From assembly GCA_027886175.1 (NCBI GenBank), contig JAJNNQ010000013.1, forward strand, positions 806,001 to 870,000: 64,000 nucleotides of DNA, given 5' to 3'. The stretch's first letter is position 1. Each line of letters opens with the position of its first letter. The notes beneath the pieces were generated by a model. It did no database searches. It was not told the DNA's origin and worked only from the letters and a program-made list of their open reading frames with translations. Positions 49,365 through 61,607 of this stretch are shown here, in pieces. The position numbers and the translations under genes were made by a program. The stretch comes from Phylloscopus collybita (Eukaryota > Chordata > Aves > Passeriformes > Phylloscopidae).

Positions 49365-50732
49365 TCTATTCTTCCAGATCCATCACAGTTCTCAGATCTT
49401 GCTATATGACATGCACTGTACTCCAAAAATTATTGGATCCTTCTGTCTTCACTGCTGGACCTTAGAAGTCATGATAAGTTTGCTCTACTGTCAGCTTAAT
49501 CCACTTTTATGTTCTTAAAGAAATAATTCCCATATTTGCAGGTGACATTGTCCCTTAAAACTTGAATTTCAGGTTTGGAATATTTGACCACTGATGTCCA
49601 GAATCTTAACATAACTTCACACAGCAGTAATGGTGCCTGAGCTGTAGACCACAGGCAGGTGTCACCTATGCTTGATGACTTCACAGGGAAAGTTCTTCCT
49701 CCTCATTCTTGTTTTTGTTGTCCAGTTGCATATGCACCCAAGGTTTTCTGGCTAATTTTTATTTCACCTCTAATTAAAACTATTGAAAAATGTTTTCTTG
49801 TCACCTGCATACTAAAAACTGACTCCAAATACACTACCTACTTGCTAATTTTTGTTTCTGCGTGCCATGAGGTCTTGGATAAATGATCAAAATCACATCA
49901 CTCCTCATTATTCCAGTATAACTATCCATGGAACAGGACTGAGAAAATGAGAAACTGCTGCCCTCTTAAACTTCTCAAAGTAGTAAACTAAAGCAAGACC
50001 TTATCATACCTGAATATTACCCATGACATCCAGGTACATGATATAACTAAAAATAATAAAAAGGAAAGAAAAAGAAATTCAACTGCTAGCAGAAGAGATT
50101 ATACATTTTATGTGTGTGTATTAATCACAAATATTAGCCTCCAAAACTTCAGACTTAATTGCTAGAAGCAGTTAGAAAAACTTGGCAGAGTTATGCCAGC
50201 TGTGTAGGCTCCTTCTGAACAGGATTAGCTGAGCTGAGCACAGCACTGCACATGACACCACGGTACAGGATCAGGGCTAGCACTAGAAAATCAGCTCTGG
50301 TGGAGAGGCTTGACAAAGTGCATGGCATACATACAGTGCGTGCTGCAAGTACAAATTCAGGGAGTTCAGGGGTTGAAAGAAAGCTTTAGAGCTTTCAATC
50401 TATGCATAGGCATGTAGGCATAGACAGCATCACTGATTCAAACTGACACAGAACTAATACATTCATTTCCTTTCAAATCCATGTTTCTCCTCACAGCTTC
50501 TACCTCTGGATGTTGAGAGATCACATGTTTCTGCAATCATTTTTTACGTGATATTTGAGAAGAGATTCTTTGTTTTCAGAGTAGAAAAGCCATACATAGG
50601 AGCCTAAGACCTGTTTTGAGGCTGGGCTACCACCAGAAGAGAGCAAGTGTTGCAGTGCGTGCCTTGCCCTGGCTTGGCTCAGTGTCCAGCCTGGGCACCC
50701 CGGCTGCTCTGGCACGCCACAACCAGTCACTT

Positions 50733-51023
50733 TGTGGGGGTTCGTGTCTCGTCACTGGATAACGCTGTCAAGGCCGGTTCAAAGAAAGAAGGGACTCTCT
50801 CTTGAATTTTCCAGGGAACAGAGGCTTTATTCGGGGATGGGGGGAAAAGGGGGTCAGGATGACTCCCCCCAGCCACCCCAGGCTGGTGCCTCTGGAGAGA
50901 GAGACCCTGAGCCTGGGGTGGTGGGTGGTTTAATAATACAATTCTGGGGTGGGTTTTAAGTGGCAAATACCAATAAAACAATCTAAATACATCATGCTAA
51001 ATTAAGTCATTTAAGTTCTAACA
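50733..51023 (-). mobile_element. Probable LTR of an endogenous retrovirus; far end uncertain
   Basis: On the minus strand, CCCCGAATAAAGCC (AATAAA at about 50830-50835) lies about 100 bp before an LTR-like 3' end CCCCCACA. A CCAAT-like TTATTGGTATT and a weak TATA-like CTTAAAACCC lie upstream in LTR direction. A candidate 5' end is TGTTAGAAC (plus coordinate 51023). No matching target-site duplication was found at these limits, so the element may run further into 51.1-51.6 kb. No tRNA-primer-binding site or viral frame follows. Confidence 0.5.
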
Positions 51024-54000
51024 AATCCAGCACAAGTTCTGGGATGGGCCGAGGACAGTTTTGCAAGATCAGTGGCTAGCTCTACTGTACTTCAAAGATA
51101 AGAATTAAATGATGGACACGAGGGTAATTATGCATGACAAAGGTGGTGAGGCAGGGGGAACCAATAAAAAGGATTCTAAACAGGGGCTAAAGTTGTCCTA
51201 GATACTCTTATCGAAACTACAAAAAAGTTACATATTAAAACAAGCAATACATCTTAAGACAAAAGGGCTTTCTTGAATTGTGCAGACTATTCTAAACTTA
51301 ACAATAAAACCCTTCATGCTGAATTCTCAGCCAAGGCCTGCACATATTATTTTTGCAGAGTCATAAGCAAGAGAAAATGAAAGGGGGAGAAATGAGAAAA
51401 ACAGAAAGCAAATATCAAGATGTACAAAGATTCATAGGGAAGGTATATACAAAGATTCATTTAAGGCTTATGCTCATCCCTTTATTCAAAAAATAATGTA
51501 TCCTCAACAGGAAAGCTTTTACTTTTGGGCGGACTCTCTTTCAAGGGAGTGAAGGCAGGAGGGAACCCCTGTGTTTTCACAGCAGTAAGATTTCTTTCTT
51601 GGCCTGGGTAGAAGTACCATGTTTGCAAAAGAGCATCTCATGAGCAAAAGTACAGATCGATTGTCTTGTGAACAGACTGACATCCAGCCCATGTCCAAAT
51701 GAAACTCCTAAAGTCCACCAGGGTTGTGAAATGGAGAAATAACAGTTGTTATTGCAGGAGAGGGAATGAGAGAAGGAGGGGAGAAGACAAAAGTGAGAAC
51801 AAAATATTTCAAAGTCATACAGAAAGTCAACATCCCAATAATTTCAAAGGAAGCAAAAAATCCCTGCCCTGAAATTATGGAGAAAGAGGATATTTCCTGT
51901 TTCCTTTTGCCTTAAAATTTCCCTTTGAAACTGTTTCACACCAGCACCATCAAAACCTTGGCAAACACAGAGGCAGAGGACAGACATGAACCAGATTTAT
52001 AATGAAGTGAGGTAGAAAACAGGTGAGGACAGCTTTTTCCCTAGCTCTTCCCAGCTTTGGAATGAAAGGTTTTCAGAGCTCTAATTATAAATCAAAGCTC
52101 AAGTTCTTCTGTGAATCACTGTTTGAAGGAGCTGCAATTTTGCCCTTTAAAGCATTTCCTCAGTCAGGCAGCTGGATAGGGGAAGGGTGATTTTTCCATG
52201 CTTTATAAGGTGGGCAGAGAAGGACAGTCAGCTGCAGAGAATACGGCAGCACAGCTGCCCCACATTAAAGAGAGGCAGAAAAAAAAATAAAAAATAAAAG
52301 CTGGTGAATAGCTTAGCCAGGTGGATTTATTTTCCTCATCACCCAGCAGCTGTGGTAAAACCCCAAAGGCAAAAATGTGTCACTGCTGAAACAAAACCAA
52401 AACCTGTGAGTCTAGTCCATGACACAAATATGTTGGGTGGGGAAATGTCACATACATGCATACAATGTAAGGAATCATTCTCCTGGATCAGTCACTGAGT
52501 TCCTGGAGGGCATTGCCTGGGATTTTTTAACTGTGCTTTTAAAGGGAGAAAGTATTCGGGATAGTAACAGGTCCTAGTACCAAGCTGCAGTGAGAGTAGG
52601 ATCTCTGGAGGGTTATGAAATATTCAGATATTTAAGGACTGAGAACAAAAACATTTAGCTATAGAGAAAAAGAAGAGGATAATCCACTCTCATTTAAAAT
52701 AGGATGCAAAAAATTGCTTGAAAAAAATCTGTGATACTGTCCAAATGAGTCCATCTCCTCTTTGAAGCTCAATAATGACTGGGCATAACCTGTACAGTTA
52801 CAGGGGTGTTTCATAAGCTTTTCCACTTATGCAGTTCCTCTGTGTTTATGGAGCCCATTCATTGTGTTCCCATAATGCTCTTTCTCTCTGAATTCAGTTT
52901 TGCAAGGACCAAAGATCATCAATTATAGAACAATTACAACTTTAATGATATTGTGAACAAAGCTCTCTTGCCATTCAGCTGCCTTTCTCTACCCTGCTTA
53001 CCAGAAAATTCTCATCATCGTCTCTCTGTAAAGTGAGTAGACCTCACCCTGAGACCAGATTTCCCCATGCCCTAGCCTGGGTCTCAGTCATGAACTTGCA
53101 AAAATTAAGAAAGAAGAACAGTCTGTATGAGGCAACAAGCTAATTAAATTTCATGCTATTACATTTTACAGAAAATAAAACATTGCTGATAGTAATTCAT
53201 GTGTAGCTCTGTATCAGCAACGATGGCTTGGATTCAAATAAACATCAAGGGATGCTTCTGAGTTACCACATCTGAGAAGCCTTATGAGAAATAGAGCAGT
53301 GATTGATGTCTCTGCTTTACTTGGCAATTTCACACACATTAATGTTCTCTGTGCTTGCTTTCCTGGACCTCACAAGGTCCCCTCATCACAGGAGCCTTGG
53401 AAAGAAGTGTCCCATAGGGACAGGTTTCTGTTCTCAGTATGGTGTGAATGCTTGTTCTCACAGCTGTATCCAGCTGTAGGTAGTCTTCCCTTACAGCAGA
53501 AAGAGATTATTAAAAAATATATAAAATCTTTCTTTGCATCGTTCTTAAAGACCTCCCAAGAAAATACTTAAGGGAAAGAAAACAAAAACACTGTGCATTA
53601 GTACAAGTCAAAGAGCCAAATGCATGCATGAAAATCCCATTCAGTCCTGTTATGAGACAAGATTTAGCAGGCTTAACAACATAGATTCTAATACGTCTCT
53701 CATCTGAAAATGATAATTTCATTCAAGGGGATAAGATAACAGAAAAAGTTATGAAATTGATTAGACAGTGGGAAATGCATGTCTCTGATTTCGTAGGGCT
53801 TATTTTTCTCTCAAAAAAATTAATTTAGTACCAGAGCCCTTATTTAGACTAAATTACAAAGAGAGGAAAATTAAAAATGTGATGCAACAGTGAGAGAACA
53901 GGAAAATTACTTGATGTGCAATGCATATTGAGTGTTCATATTTCCACATTGAGGAGAGGAATCAGTCCTACCAGCAACAGAGAATCGTGCAGTTCAGATG

Positions 54001-54900
54001 GCTTCAGGTGTTAGTTTCCAGCTGCTGCAGAAGTCTCCAATTTACTTAGTGGCAAAAACCACATTTTTTTCCTACATATTAGGGTCTAGTCAGCACCACT
54101 GGATCACAATAAATGATAGCCCTCTGTGCTGGAGAATATAAACAAGCAGATTTCACAACAATTAGAGATTTTAAAACAAATCTTAATACAAATTTCTTCT
54201 GACCCATAGGGACTCGGGTTTTTTTAATATTTTGTTCACACTAGCTGTGGACAGCATGGTTTATTTGATATGGGGCCTATTGACTTTGTAGATGTTAGTC
54301 TGTGTGCACTCCTATCACATGACACCTTAGGAAGACTTTTAAGAGTGAAATGCCTTTTAAAGCAGGGTGGGATTGGGAGGGGAAATTTCTCCCCTGCCCC
54401 CTTCAGTTCTGCAGATTTCAAGGCATATCTCTGCAATGTAAACATCTATTTCACGTTGTTTACTTTAAAGAGGAATAATAAAATCCTAGATTTACATGGC
54501 AACTTTTATCTAAAAAAGTATAAAACCTTTTTACAACGATTCAGTGTGTGTTGAGAGACTGTTGAGAGAGAGGCATGTATGGATGCACATACACAAGCAT
54601 ACAGTTTTATAAATGCATCCACATATATACATCATGTAATGCAGTGCTAATAGACAGTTATGTTTGTAATAGACATCAGGCACTGTGATACTAATAGACC
54701 TTTATGTTTAGAGTGGGCAAATGCTTTTAAAATAAATCTGCATGAAGAAATAAAGCGAACAACTTCTCATCCTTTTGCAACGCAACTAGTCAGTGCACAA
54801 GTATGAATGTTCCCCACACGGGTATTAAATTTCAGTGGAACTTAAAAGAATTAATAAAAGCCTGCAGGAAAAGATGGTGAGAATGAATCTTCAGTATACA
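51024..54900. other. Unassigned sequence
   Basis: The first 500-600 bp may still belong to the LTR above. Beyond that nothing was recognised. Open frames are short and without motifs. Confidence 0.45.
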
Positions 54901-54901
54901 C

Positions 54902-55390
54902 CTACACTCTGAGTGCCTTTCTCTTCTCTGCCTTGTACGCTCTCCTCTCAACACATTCCCTTGCTGTGCTCCCAGAGGCTCCCACAGCACTTTCTGTCTT
55001 GGAGCACGCAGCCCTCCTGGCAGCACGCCCTTGCTGTACAAGACACTGTAGGGCTATGATCTTCAGGTGAGCACCCAACAAGCTCTCCCCCGGAGCCAGA
55101 CTCTGTGATTGTGTTAGGACACTCATAGTGCCATCAGAGATGACATTCCTGTACAGCTTTGGCTTCCTTTGGAGCAGGCACGCCCACGCTAGCAGAGATG
55201 GCTCAGGGATTGCTGTGAGGGCACGGGGAGGAGAGGTGCTTTTGAGCAGTCCCAGCAGAGAGGAGTTGGTCTCACCCACTCCCTGTCTCCCCGTGCCCTG
55301 CAGGGATTCAATTCCACCATCTCTCAGATTTTGCATGTTCTTCCCCAGCTTTCCAGCATACCAGAAAACTTCGGTTTCGTCTTCCCACAT
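54902..55390 (-). other. Longest open frame in the window (162 codons), coding status doubtful
   Basis: The minus-strand frame runs from an ATG at 55390 to a stop at 54902. The predicted product is rich in alanine, arginine, glycine and serine, and has no signal peptide, membrane segment, zinc-finger or other motif I recognise. The underlying DNA (about 54900-55430) is richer in G+C and CpG than its surroundings, which by itself lengthens open frames. The plus strand is also open for 101 codons (55128-55433). No promoter, splice signals or poly(A) signal were firmly tied to it. I think it more likely a chance frame or part of a non-coding transcript than a protein gene. Confidence 0.15.
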
Positions 55391-55433
55391 TTCTTACTTC
55401 TCAAGGAAACCTTCAATCCCACAAGAATTTTAG

Positions 55434-56159
55434 ACCGTGCCTGGCAGAATTTCGAAGACTTGCTGAAAATTGGAGATAATGAGCAGAAGCAGGAAGAATG
55501 ACTGTGGAGATAGAGAGTGGGCCTGGAGGCAAGCTCATTTATGCAAATCCAATGCTAAATGTTCTCTCACAGCTGGGCTGAACTTGCCTGCAAAAAGTGT
55601 CCCAGCATTAGATAAAACTATTTATGGCCCAGCCTCAGAAAATAAAATATTTTTTAAAAGGACAATTAGGAGAGAATAGTGATTTGAAGTCCATGATGAT
55701 GAATTTATCCTTTTCAATTGCCAGTTTGTTTTTCTGAGACAATGGAAGACTCTTACAATAACAGAAATAAATGATACATGTTTTCAATAAATTAAAGCTT
55801 TATTTCTGCAACATGGTGAAGCCTGACAAAGGTGTTGGGCCCTTGTGCTACATGTCAAAGCAACTAGGAGCATCAATAGATGTAAGATGTTCTAACAGTA
55901 AACAATTAATATACCTAATGTGTTTCAAAGTTATGTTAGGTCACTTTTCCTCAAATTAAAAATTTGAAGGGTTGGCTTGTTTGCTTATTTGGATTTTTTC
56001 ACTAAGTATATACCTGCTTGTGTGTATATATATATATTTTAAATATATAATTCTCTAGGATTTGTAGAATCCATCAGATAAAATAAAAACAAACCAGAGC
56101 CACAAAGACAAGCTGAACTTAAGCATCACTGAAGGAAAAATAATCTCTGGTTTTAACAA
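55434..56159. other. Unassigned AT-rich sequence
   Basis: Contains a TA-rich stretch at about 56020-56050. Nothing else was recognised. Confidence 0.5.
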
Positions 56160-56214
56160 CCAAACCTGCTATAAAAACACAAGCAGATCCAAACCTGCTA
56201 TAAAAACACAAGCA
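56160..56214. repeat. 29-bp-period tandem duplication
   Basis: A 26-bp block beginning ccaaacctgctataaaa at 56160 is repeated exactly at 56189-56214. Confidence 0.93.
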
Positions 56215-56594
56215 AGTCCTGTTATCCTTGCATTGTTAAATGAAAGCACGTATATCATAAAAGCAAATATCTAAAGGCCAAAGAAGCCACCAACTCTCAA
56301 GTAAATCTACAGTCATGAGCCTCCTTTCAGACAAAAATCTTAGGTCATTCCCATTTCCTCAATATTAGAAAAGAGCCTCATAAGCAAACCAGGGAAATGT
56401 ATACTTAAATGGATGCAAACTACAGTTAGAATAGTCGACTCCTGGTCAAGATGGCAGAATTTCGTGTTCTTAAGTGAAATCCTTAAGTGTTATACCACAG
56501 GCATTTGGCCTGGCTTTGGTTTTATTTGTGATTTTACTTGACCAGAACAAAGCTGTTTTGTTTTAGTTTGGGTTTTTCTTTTTGGTGTGTGGTG

Positions 56595-56812
56595 GTTTTG
56601 TTTGTTTGTTTGTTTGGTTGGTTTTGTTTTGGTTTGGTTTCGTGTGTGTGTATTGGATTTTTGTTGTTGTTTTTGGTTTGTTTGTTTTGGTTTGGTCTGG
56701 TTTGGTTTGGTTTAGTTTGGTTTGGTTTGGTTTTGGTTTTTTTGTTTGTTTTTGATTTGGTTTGGTTTGGTTTGGTTTGGTTTGCTTTGCTTTATTTTAT
56801 TTTTTTTTTTCA
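56595..56812. repeat. Long (GGTTT)n / (GTTT)n microsatellite array
   Basis: About 220 bp of T/G sequence are almost free of C and A. It is built of GTTT, GGTTT and GGTTTT units. The cleanest GGTTT stretches are at about 56698-56735 and 56757-56783, and the array ends in T-rich TTTTA/poly(T) to 56812. The 124-codon plus-strand frame 56538-56912 is its translation (phenylalanine, valine, tryptophan, glycine) and not a gene. Confidence 0.95.
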
Positions 56813-57129
56813 AGGTGTAAAAAGCAAGCTGGACAAGATCCCAAGCTCTTTGGAAGACAGGACTGAAATAAAGCATACTGAAAAAGTGGAAAGCCACTCT
56901 GGAAATCTGTAAGATGAAGTTCAATTGGCACAAGCCCAAAGAAAATCAAGTGGACTAACCTGACTGCATGGAGGAGAGCCAGTGAGTACAGCACATCACA
57001 AAGTGCATGTGCTAAAATTAAGAGGATGCTGTTGCAGAAAGAGAAGGTCTCACACCAGACCATGTTACACAGCAGCAGAGGAAACCACAGTCATGGTTCC
57101 AGTTCAGCTCGTGCTGGTACCAAGGCACA
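56813..57129. other. Possible 5' continuation of the CR1 relic
   Basis: Short segments at about 56820-56910 are reminiscent of LINE ORF2 sequence, but similarity was too weak to assign. No other feature was seen. Confidence 0.3.
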
Positions 57130-57595
57130 AGTGATTGTTGAGAAAGACAAAAAGGAAACCTATAAGGAGAAAAGCAACAAGAATGATAAGAGGATGAACA
57201 GATGTAACCCACAGGGAACAGGAACTGTTCAGGCTAAGAAAGAAAAGGCTGACGGGAGACATGGTAACAGCCTTCCATTTCACAACTGGTTGCTATAAAA
57301 AGGCAAAACAATAGCTCTTCTAGAGACAGTAAGGATAGAAAACAAAAGAGGAATTTGTAGGAATGTTATTTGGTTTAAAAATTCTAATTCTCCCAGTTAA
57401 ATATTAAGAAAAATCCAAACCGGGGTGAGGCATGGGAATAGACTCTGTAGGGATTCCTGCAAGATATATTTCCCCAGAGTTTTTTAAGAATAGATTGTAC
57501 AAATATCCGGTAGGTGTGTTCATAGTATATTTACCATGAAATAAAGCAGAGAGGCTTTTTGGTCTCCTGAGGTCCTTCTCCATTCTGTGTTTCCA
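57130..57595 (+). repeat. Ancient CR1-type LINE 3'-end fragment
   Basis: Plus-strand CR1 landmarks occur in order: 'aaaagcaacaagaatgataagagg' type sequence (57171), 'aactgttcaggctaagaaagaaaaggctga' type sequence (57222-57251), 'gggagacatggtaacagccttc' (57254), 'tggttgctataaaaaggc' (57287), 'gatagaaaacaaaagaggaattt' type sequence (57334), 'tttttaagaatagattgtacaaat' type sequence (57480), and 'ctcctgaggtccttc' (57564). It is better preserved in its first half than the other old CR1 relics here. No reading frame survives. Confidence 0.8.
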
Positions 57596-60500
57596 TGTTC
57601 GCATGTATTTTGAAGATGAGTTCCAATGAGAAATTTCAGCTTATGGATTTGTTAAAAATAATACACATTGTTTTAAACAAGGTGTATTGGTCAGATTCAG
57701 CACTACATAAATCATTTGAATTTTTTTCTGTTCCCTGATAATTCAATGTTTTCAGATACTGTACATTAAGTTTCTGCTAGAAATGTATCTCTGTTAGGTA
57801 TTCGAAGTTATCTTTTTCTGAGAGCTGATCAAAGTGGAGAATATTATTTTATGTTAATATTTCTGTTGATATTTTAAAATCTTACCAATTATAAGCATTC
57901 ACATGAATTATTTGTAAGCTTTCATAGATGCTTATCAAATTCTTATGTTTCTCATAAATATCTGATGCATTTTTAATGAAAAAATATTATCAATATACTT
58001 TTCTTTGCTAATGGAAAGAAATGTGAGTTGTACGCCATGTAAATATTATATTTCTCATGCAAATGTTCAACAAGGGCAGATAAAAATTGCTACAGGTATG
58101 GAAAAAAGCTAAATACTACTTTCCCCAGATGCTTCTAATCCATTTCTCCCCATATTAACCCAGTTCTCTTCATTTCAGAAACAAAAGCCAAAAAGAGTAG
58201 AAAGAGAAAAAAGCCATAAAAGAATATCACTGCCTGGAGGAATCAAGGTTTCCCTTACTTACAGTTTTCTGATGTCCTTTTAGTAAGCTGTACTGCTCTT
58301 TCAAAGCCAACCCCAAGAGTGCATTACTTTCAGCATGAGGAAAAGGGCTCCTGAGAAAGGGCACATACCTTTGTAACAGCACAGCTGCCTATTTTTCTAG
58401 GAGAAAAACCAGGGTTTGCTGAGATAACTAGATCAACAGTAGGATGAATGTTAGCATAGCTAAATCTGCCTGGGATTTCTCTTCTCTCCAGCCCAGATCT
58501 ACACAGCTGTGCTAGCATAAGCCTGAGGTGCCGATTTGGATTCAGGCATTGTGCAGTAGGCACCTGACTCACGATCTGGAAGCATCTATTTGTCTCAATA
58601 TCCTCTAAAGGAAGCTGAGTACGACTGGATTGGAGTCACAGAGCAATCTTTTAGATGTACAAATGAAATTGCACTCTTTTCCCCGGCATAAAATGGAACA
58701 GAAATTGCTGTCACTTTCTAAATATCGAACCTCACAAAATCACTGTAAAATCAGAATAAAGCCTGGAGGACTCTCAGAAATCTCACCAGTGGAGTTGTGG
58801 GTTTTTGGTGAGAACTGCAATCATTTACTTGTTATGGTTAGAGTAAAATCAGAACAGACATAGCTCATAAAGACATCTGAATATTTGTTTGCATAATTAA
58901 AAAAATTGATTTCAAGAAAAATTCTGATTTCCTTCCTTAACCAAAAATGCAGAAAAAAATCCCAAAGCCAACAAAAGTACCTATAACAGTCTGTCTGATG
59001 ATGATGACGTATGTGCTAATTCAGTCCTTTCTAGCAGTGCAAGAGAGAATCAGGCCATCCCATATACCCTAAGCTCACCAGGGCATATCCATAGAGAGGC
59101 ATCTCCCCACCACATACCAAACACAGAATATTGCACACAGAAACAGCCCATTCTATTCTTTTTTGCTACATGACATCTTAATCCCAACTCAGATGAAACC
59201 ACCCTAGAACTCCTCAAGAAACCTACCTTTCCTGACAAGAGTGTCCCTGATGTGAACATTGCATGTGGCAATGAGGTGCAGTGAGTTATTTAACACAGGA
59301 CTCTTGGGCATGCTGAGAATTGATTTTTTTCTAAGAGCAGCACTAAAGAGCAGGTCAAATACTGCCATGAAGAGCGGGGAAAGCCACCACCACTCCATAC
59401 CTTCACTCCTCTGGACTGTAAATGTCTTCTCCATCAAAAGCCTGACCTGTCTGGTGTGCCTGGTGGCTCATGTGTTTTGAGATCTCTGTCAGAAATGTTT
59501 GACACTGGGGATTTAGACCAGAAAACCTGTCACATTTTGTAGCAGGTGAAACTGACTTATTTCGAAGCCTGGTCAATTTATCAAGTTGTTGTAATGGCAA
59601 GATTGTCACTTGCTGTTATCGATGACATACAGTTCAGAGCAAAGCAGGCCATCAAGTTAACTGCAGGCAAATTCACTGGAGCACCAGCTGCAGTATAAAC
59701 AAATCTCACCACCCTGCTAATTCAGGTACTGAAATGTGACTTCTGGATGAAAGATGTGAAAAAAAGTCATGAATTTCTGGCAGCTGAACAAGAGAAAATA
59801 AAGGAAATTGTGGTGAGCTAGTTTTAGGCAATGTTTACTGTCTCTATTGCATCTTGCTCAGAAAATGTGACTTGTGACAGGGGATGTCAGCTCTAGATCA
59901 GGTTATGCCTTCCCTTTGGCTTACAGCACCTGTTTATCCTTGAAATACCACAGAAGTTAATGAAGCTACACCAGCGCAAGGCAGTGAAGAATCAGGCAAC
60001 TTCTTCTCAGCTTTGTTTCGATGCATTTAAGACTCACACTTTTGAAGCTTTCCTAATAAAAGTAGCATCATTTTCATCAAACTTTTCAACATACAAAATA
60101 AATGGTGAAGTGTGCTACTGGTACCTGTGCACAGTTAACAGGCATGCATTCATTTTGGAACCTGTTTTACCTGAAGGAAATAGATTGCTGTGAGCACTAT
60201 ATCTGTAAAGGATGCTATTGAATGGAAAATTAGCTCAAAGTATCCTTGGTGTTTTAAAATGTAAGTTAACCTGATATTTCAGTTGTCAAAGAACACAGTT
60301 ACCTTACTGTTAGCTAATTCCAGTGCTAGGCATTAGCGACTTGTTGGGAAGCGTAGGACGCCTATTGCCTCCTGAGGAAGAAAATGTGCCTCCCAAAATG
60401 TCATGACTCTACTTCACTTTTCTCTGACAGATATAATAAATTGGTCCCTTAAAAAAAAAGCTAATGAAGTTTACCCATTTATGTTTTAAGGTGCCTTTAA

Positions 60501-61559
60501 TTCCTTGAGTAGAATGACAAACCCTTGTTATTGCTGCAATGGATGCAGATATTTGAGAGCAGACAACCAGCGAGTTAAGCAGAGAATATTTCCCAGGTGA
60601 AGAGGCAGAAAGAGCAACCCTCCCTCATGAAGATGTCAAAAATACTCCCGTCTACTGAAGCCTTGCTATAGAAAACTTAATAATACAGCATTGTTAGGAC
60701 TGGATAATATATATGTCCTTTTATGATAGAGATAGCATTGAAAATGGTGAGGATGTTCCTGAAGGATATATATAACTTTCCAGGAAGATAGGGGAGCACA
60801 ACTACACCACCTGACAGAGGTGCTAGACATGTTGCTTACAGCCTCACATTGCCAGATCAAAAAAAAAATAATGACTTGAAAAGGAAATATTTAAATTCTT
60901 GTACACTGAACTCACCCCCTCAGAAAATATAACCATGCCAAAAAAAGGTATATAGACGGTCACGCTTTCTCAAATTAAAAATAAAATAAAATAAATTAAA
61001 CAGCCAAAAATTTCTGTGCTGGATTCAATATTAAGTCAGAATTGTTCCATGTTCTTTGTTATTCCTATGCTTCCCCTTTTTCCAAGTGCAACCTCTTAGG
61101 AAATAAAAATAATTTGCTGCTATGTATTTCTGTATTTCTCTGGGTTATATCATGTGAATTATTTTGGAAAAAAATCAGTAGGATTTTCTGTCCCTACTTC
61201 TTTTTAAGCCATCATTTAAAGGAAAATTTATGTCCAGAGGCCAGTTTGTTAAGCATTTTTTCACCCATCACTCCTGTTGTTACCTGTCATCCACCCTTCC
61301 TCTTGACATTCTCAACTTTTATTTTTAACAACTGTCTAAGGTGGTAAAGGTCATTTCCAGGTTGCTAGGTTCTAATCAGATGAGACGTTGTCAAAATGAG
61401 GAAAACCACATCAGTTTCATGAAATCTGAGAAACCATAACCTGTTTTGCTGCAAAAACACCAGGGGTTTCTTGTACTAATACTTCTTCTCTTTCCCTGTC
61501 TATCAAGCGTAAGAGCAAGCCTAGACCTTCACAAAGAAGAATCAGTCTGAACCCAAATT
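57596..61559. other. Unassigned AT-rich sequence
   Basis: No gene or transposon was recognised over 4 kb. Open frames (for example 58330-58572 minus, 59960-60193 plus, 61042-61347 plus) have no identifiable domain. Confidence 0.55.
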
Positions 61560-61565
61560 TTAAAA

Positions 61566-61600
<35 letters not shown>

Positions 61601-61602
61601 AA
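61560..61602. repeat. (AAAT)n microsatellite
   Basis: About nine to ten AAAT/TAAA units directly abut the LTR-like block downstream. Confidence 0.95.
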
Positions 61603-61607
61603 TGTCT

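Larger units (their letters stand above)
47603..50732. other. Unassigned sequence with two short trinucleotide repeats
   Basis: No gene was recognised over 3.1 kb. An imperfect GAT repeat lies at 48618-48655 and a CTC repeat at 49341-49364. Open frames across these encode the repeats. Confidence 0.5.

Noticed and set aside
50723..52497. A 1.76-kb LTR bounded by the repeated GTCACT (50726 and 52492)
   Set aside because: The left boundary leaves an extra base before TGTGGGGG, the size is excessive, and a 6-mer match over this range is expected by chance.
54902..55390. 162-codon minus-strand frame as a confirmed protein gene
   Set aside because: No domain, splice or promoter support. The patch is GC-rich and open on both strands. 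Kept only as a low-confidence entry.
56595..56812. Interstitial telomere repeat
   Set aside because: Vertebrate telomere units are TTAGGG. This array is GGTTT/GTTT without A.
56538..56912. 124-codon membrane-protein-like frame
   Set aside because: It is the translation of the GGTTT/GTTT microsatellite. The hydrophobic residues come from T-rich codons.
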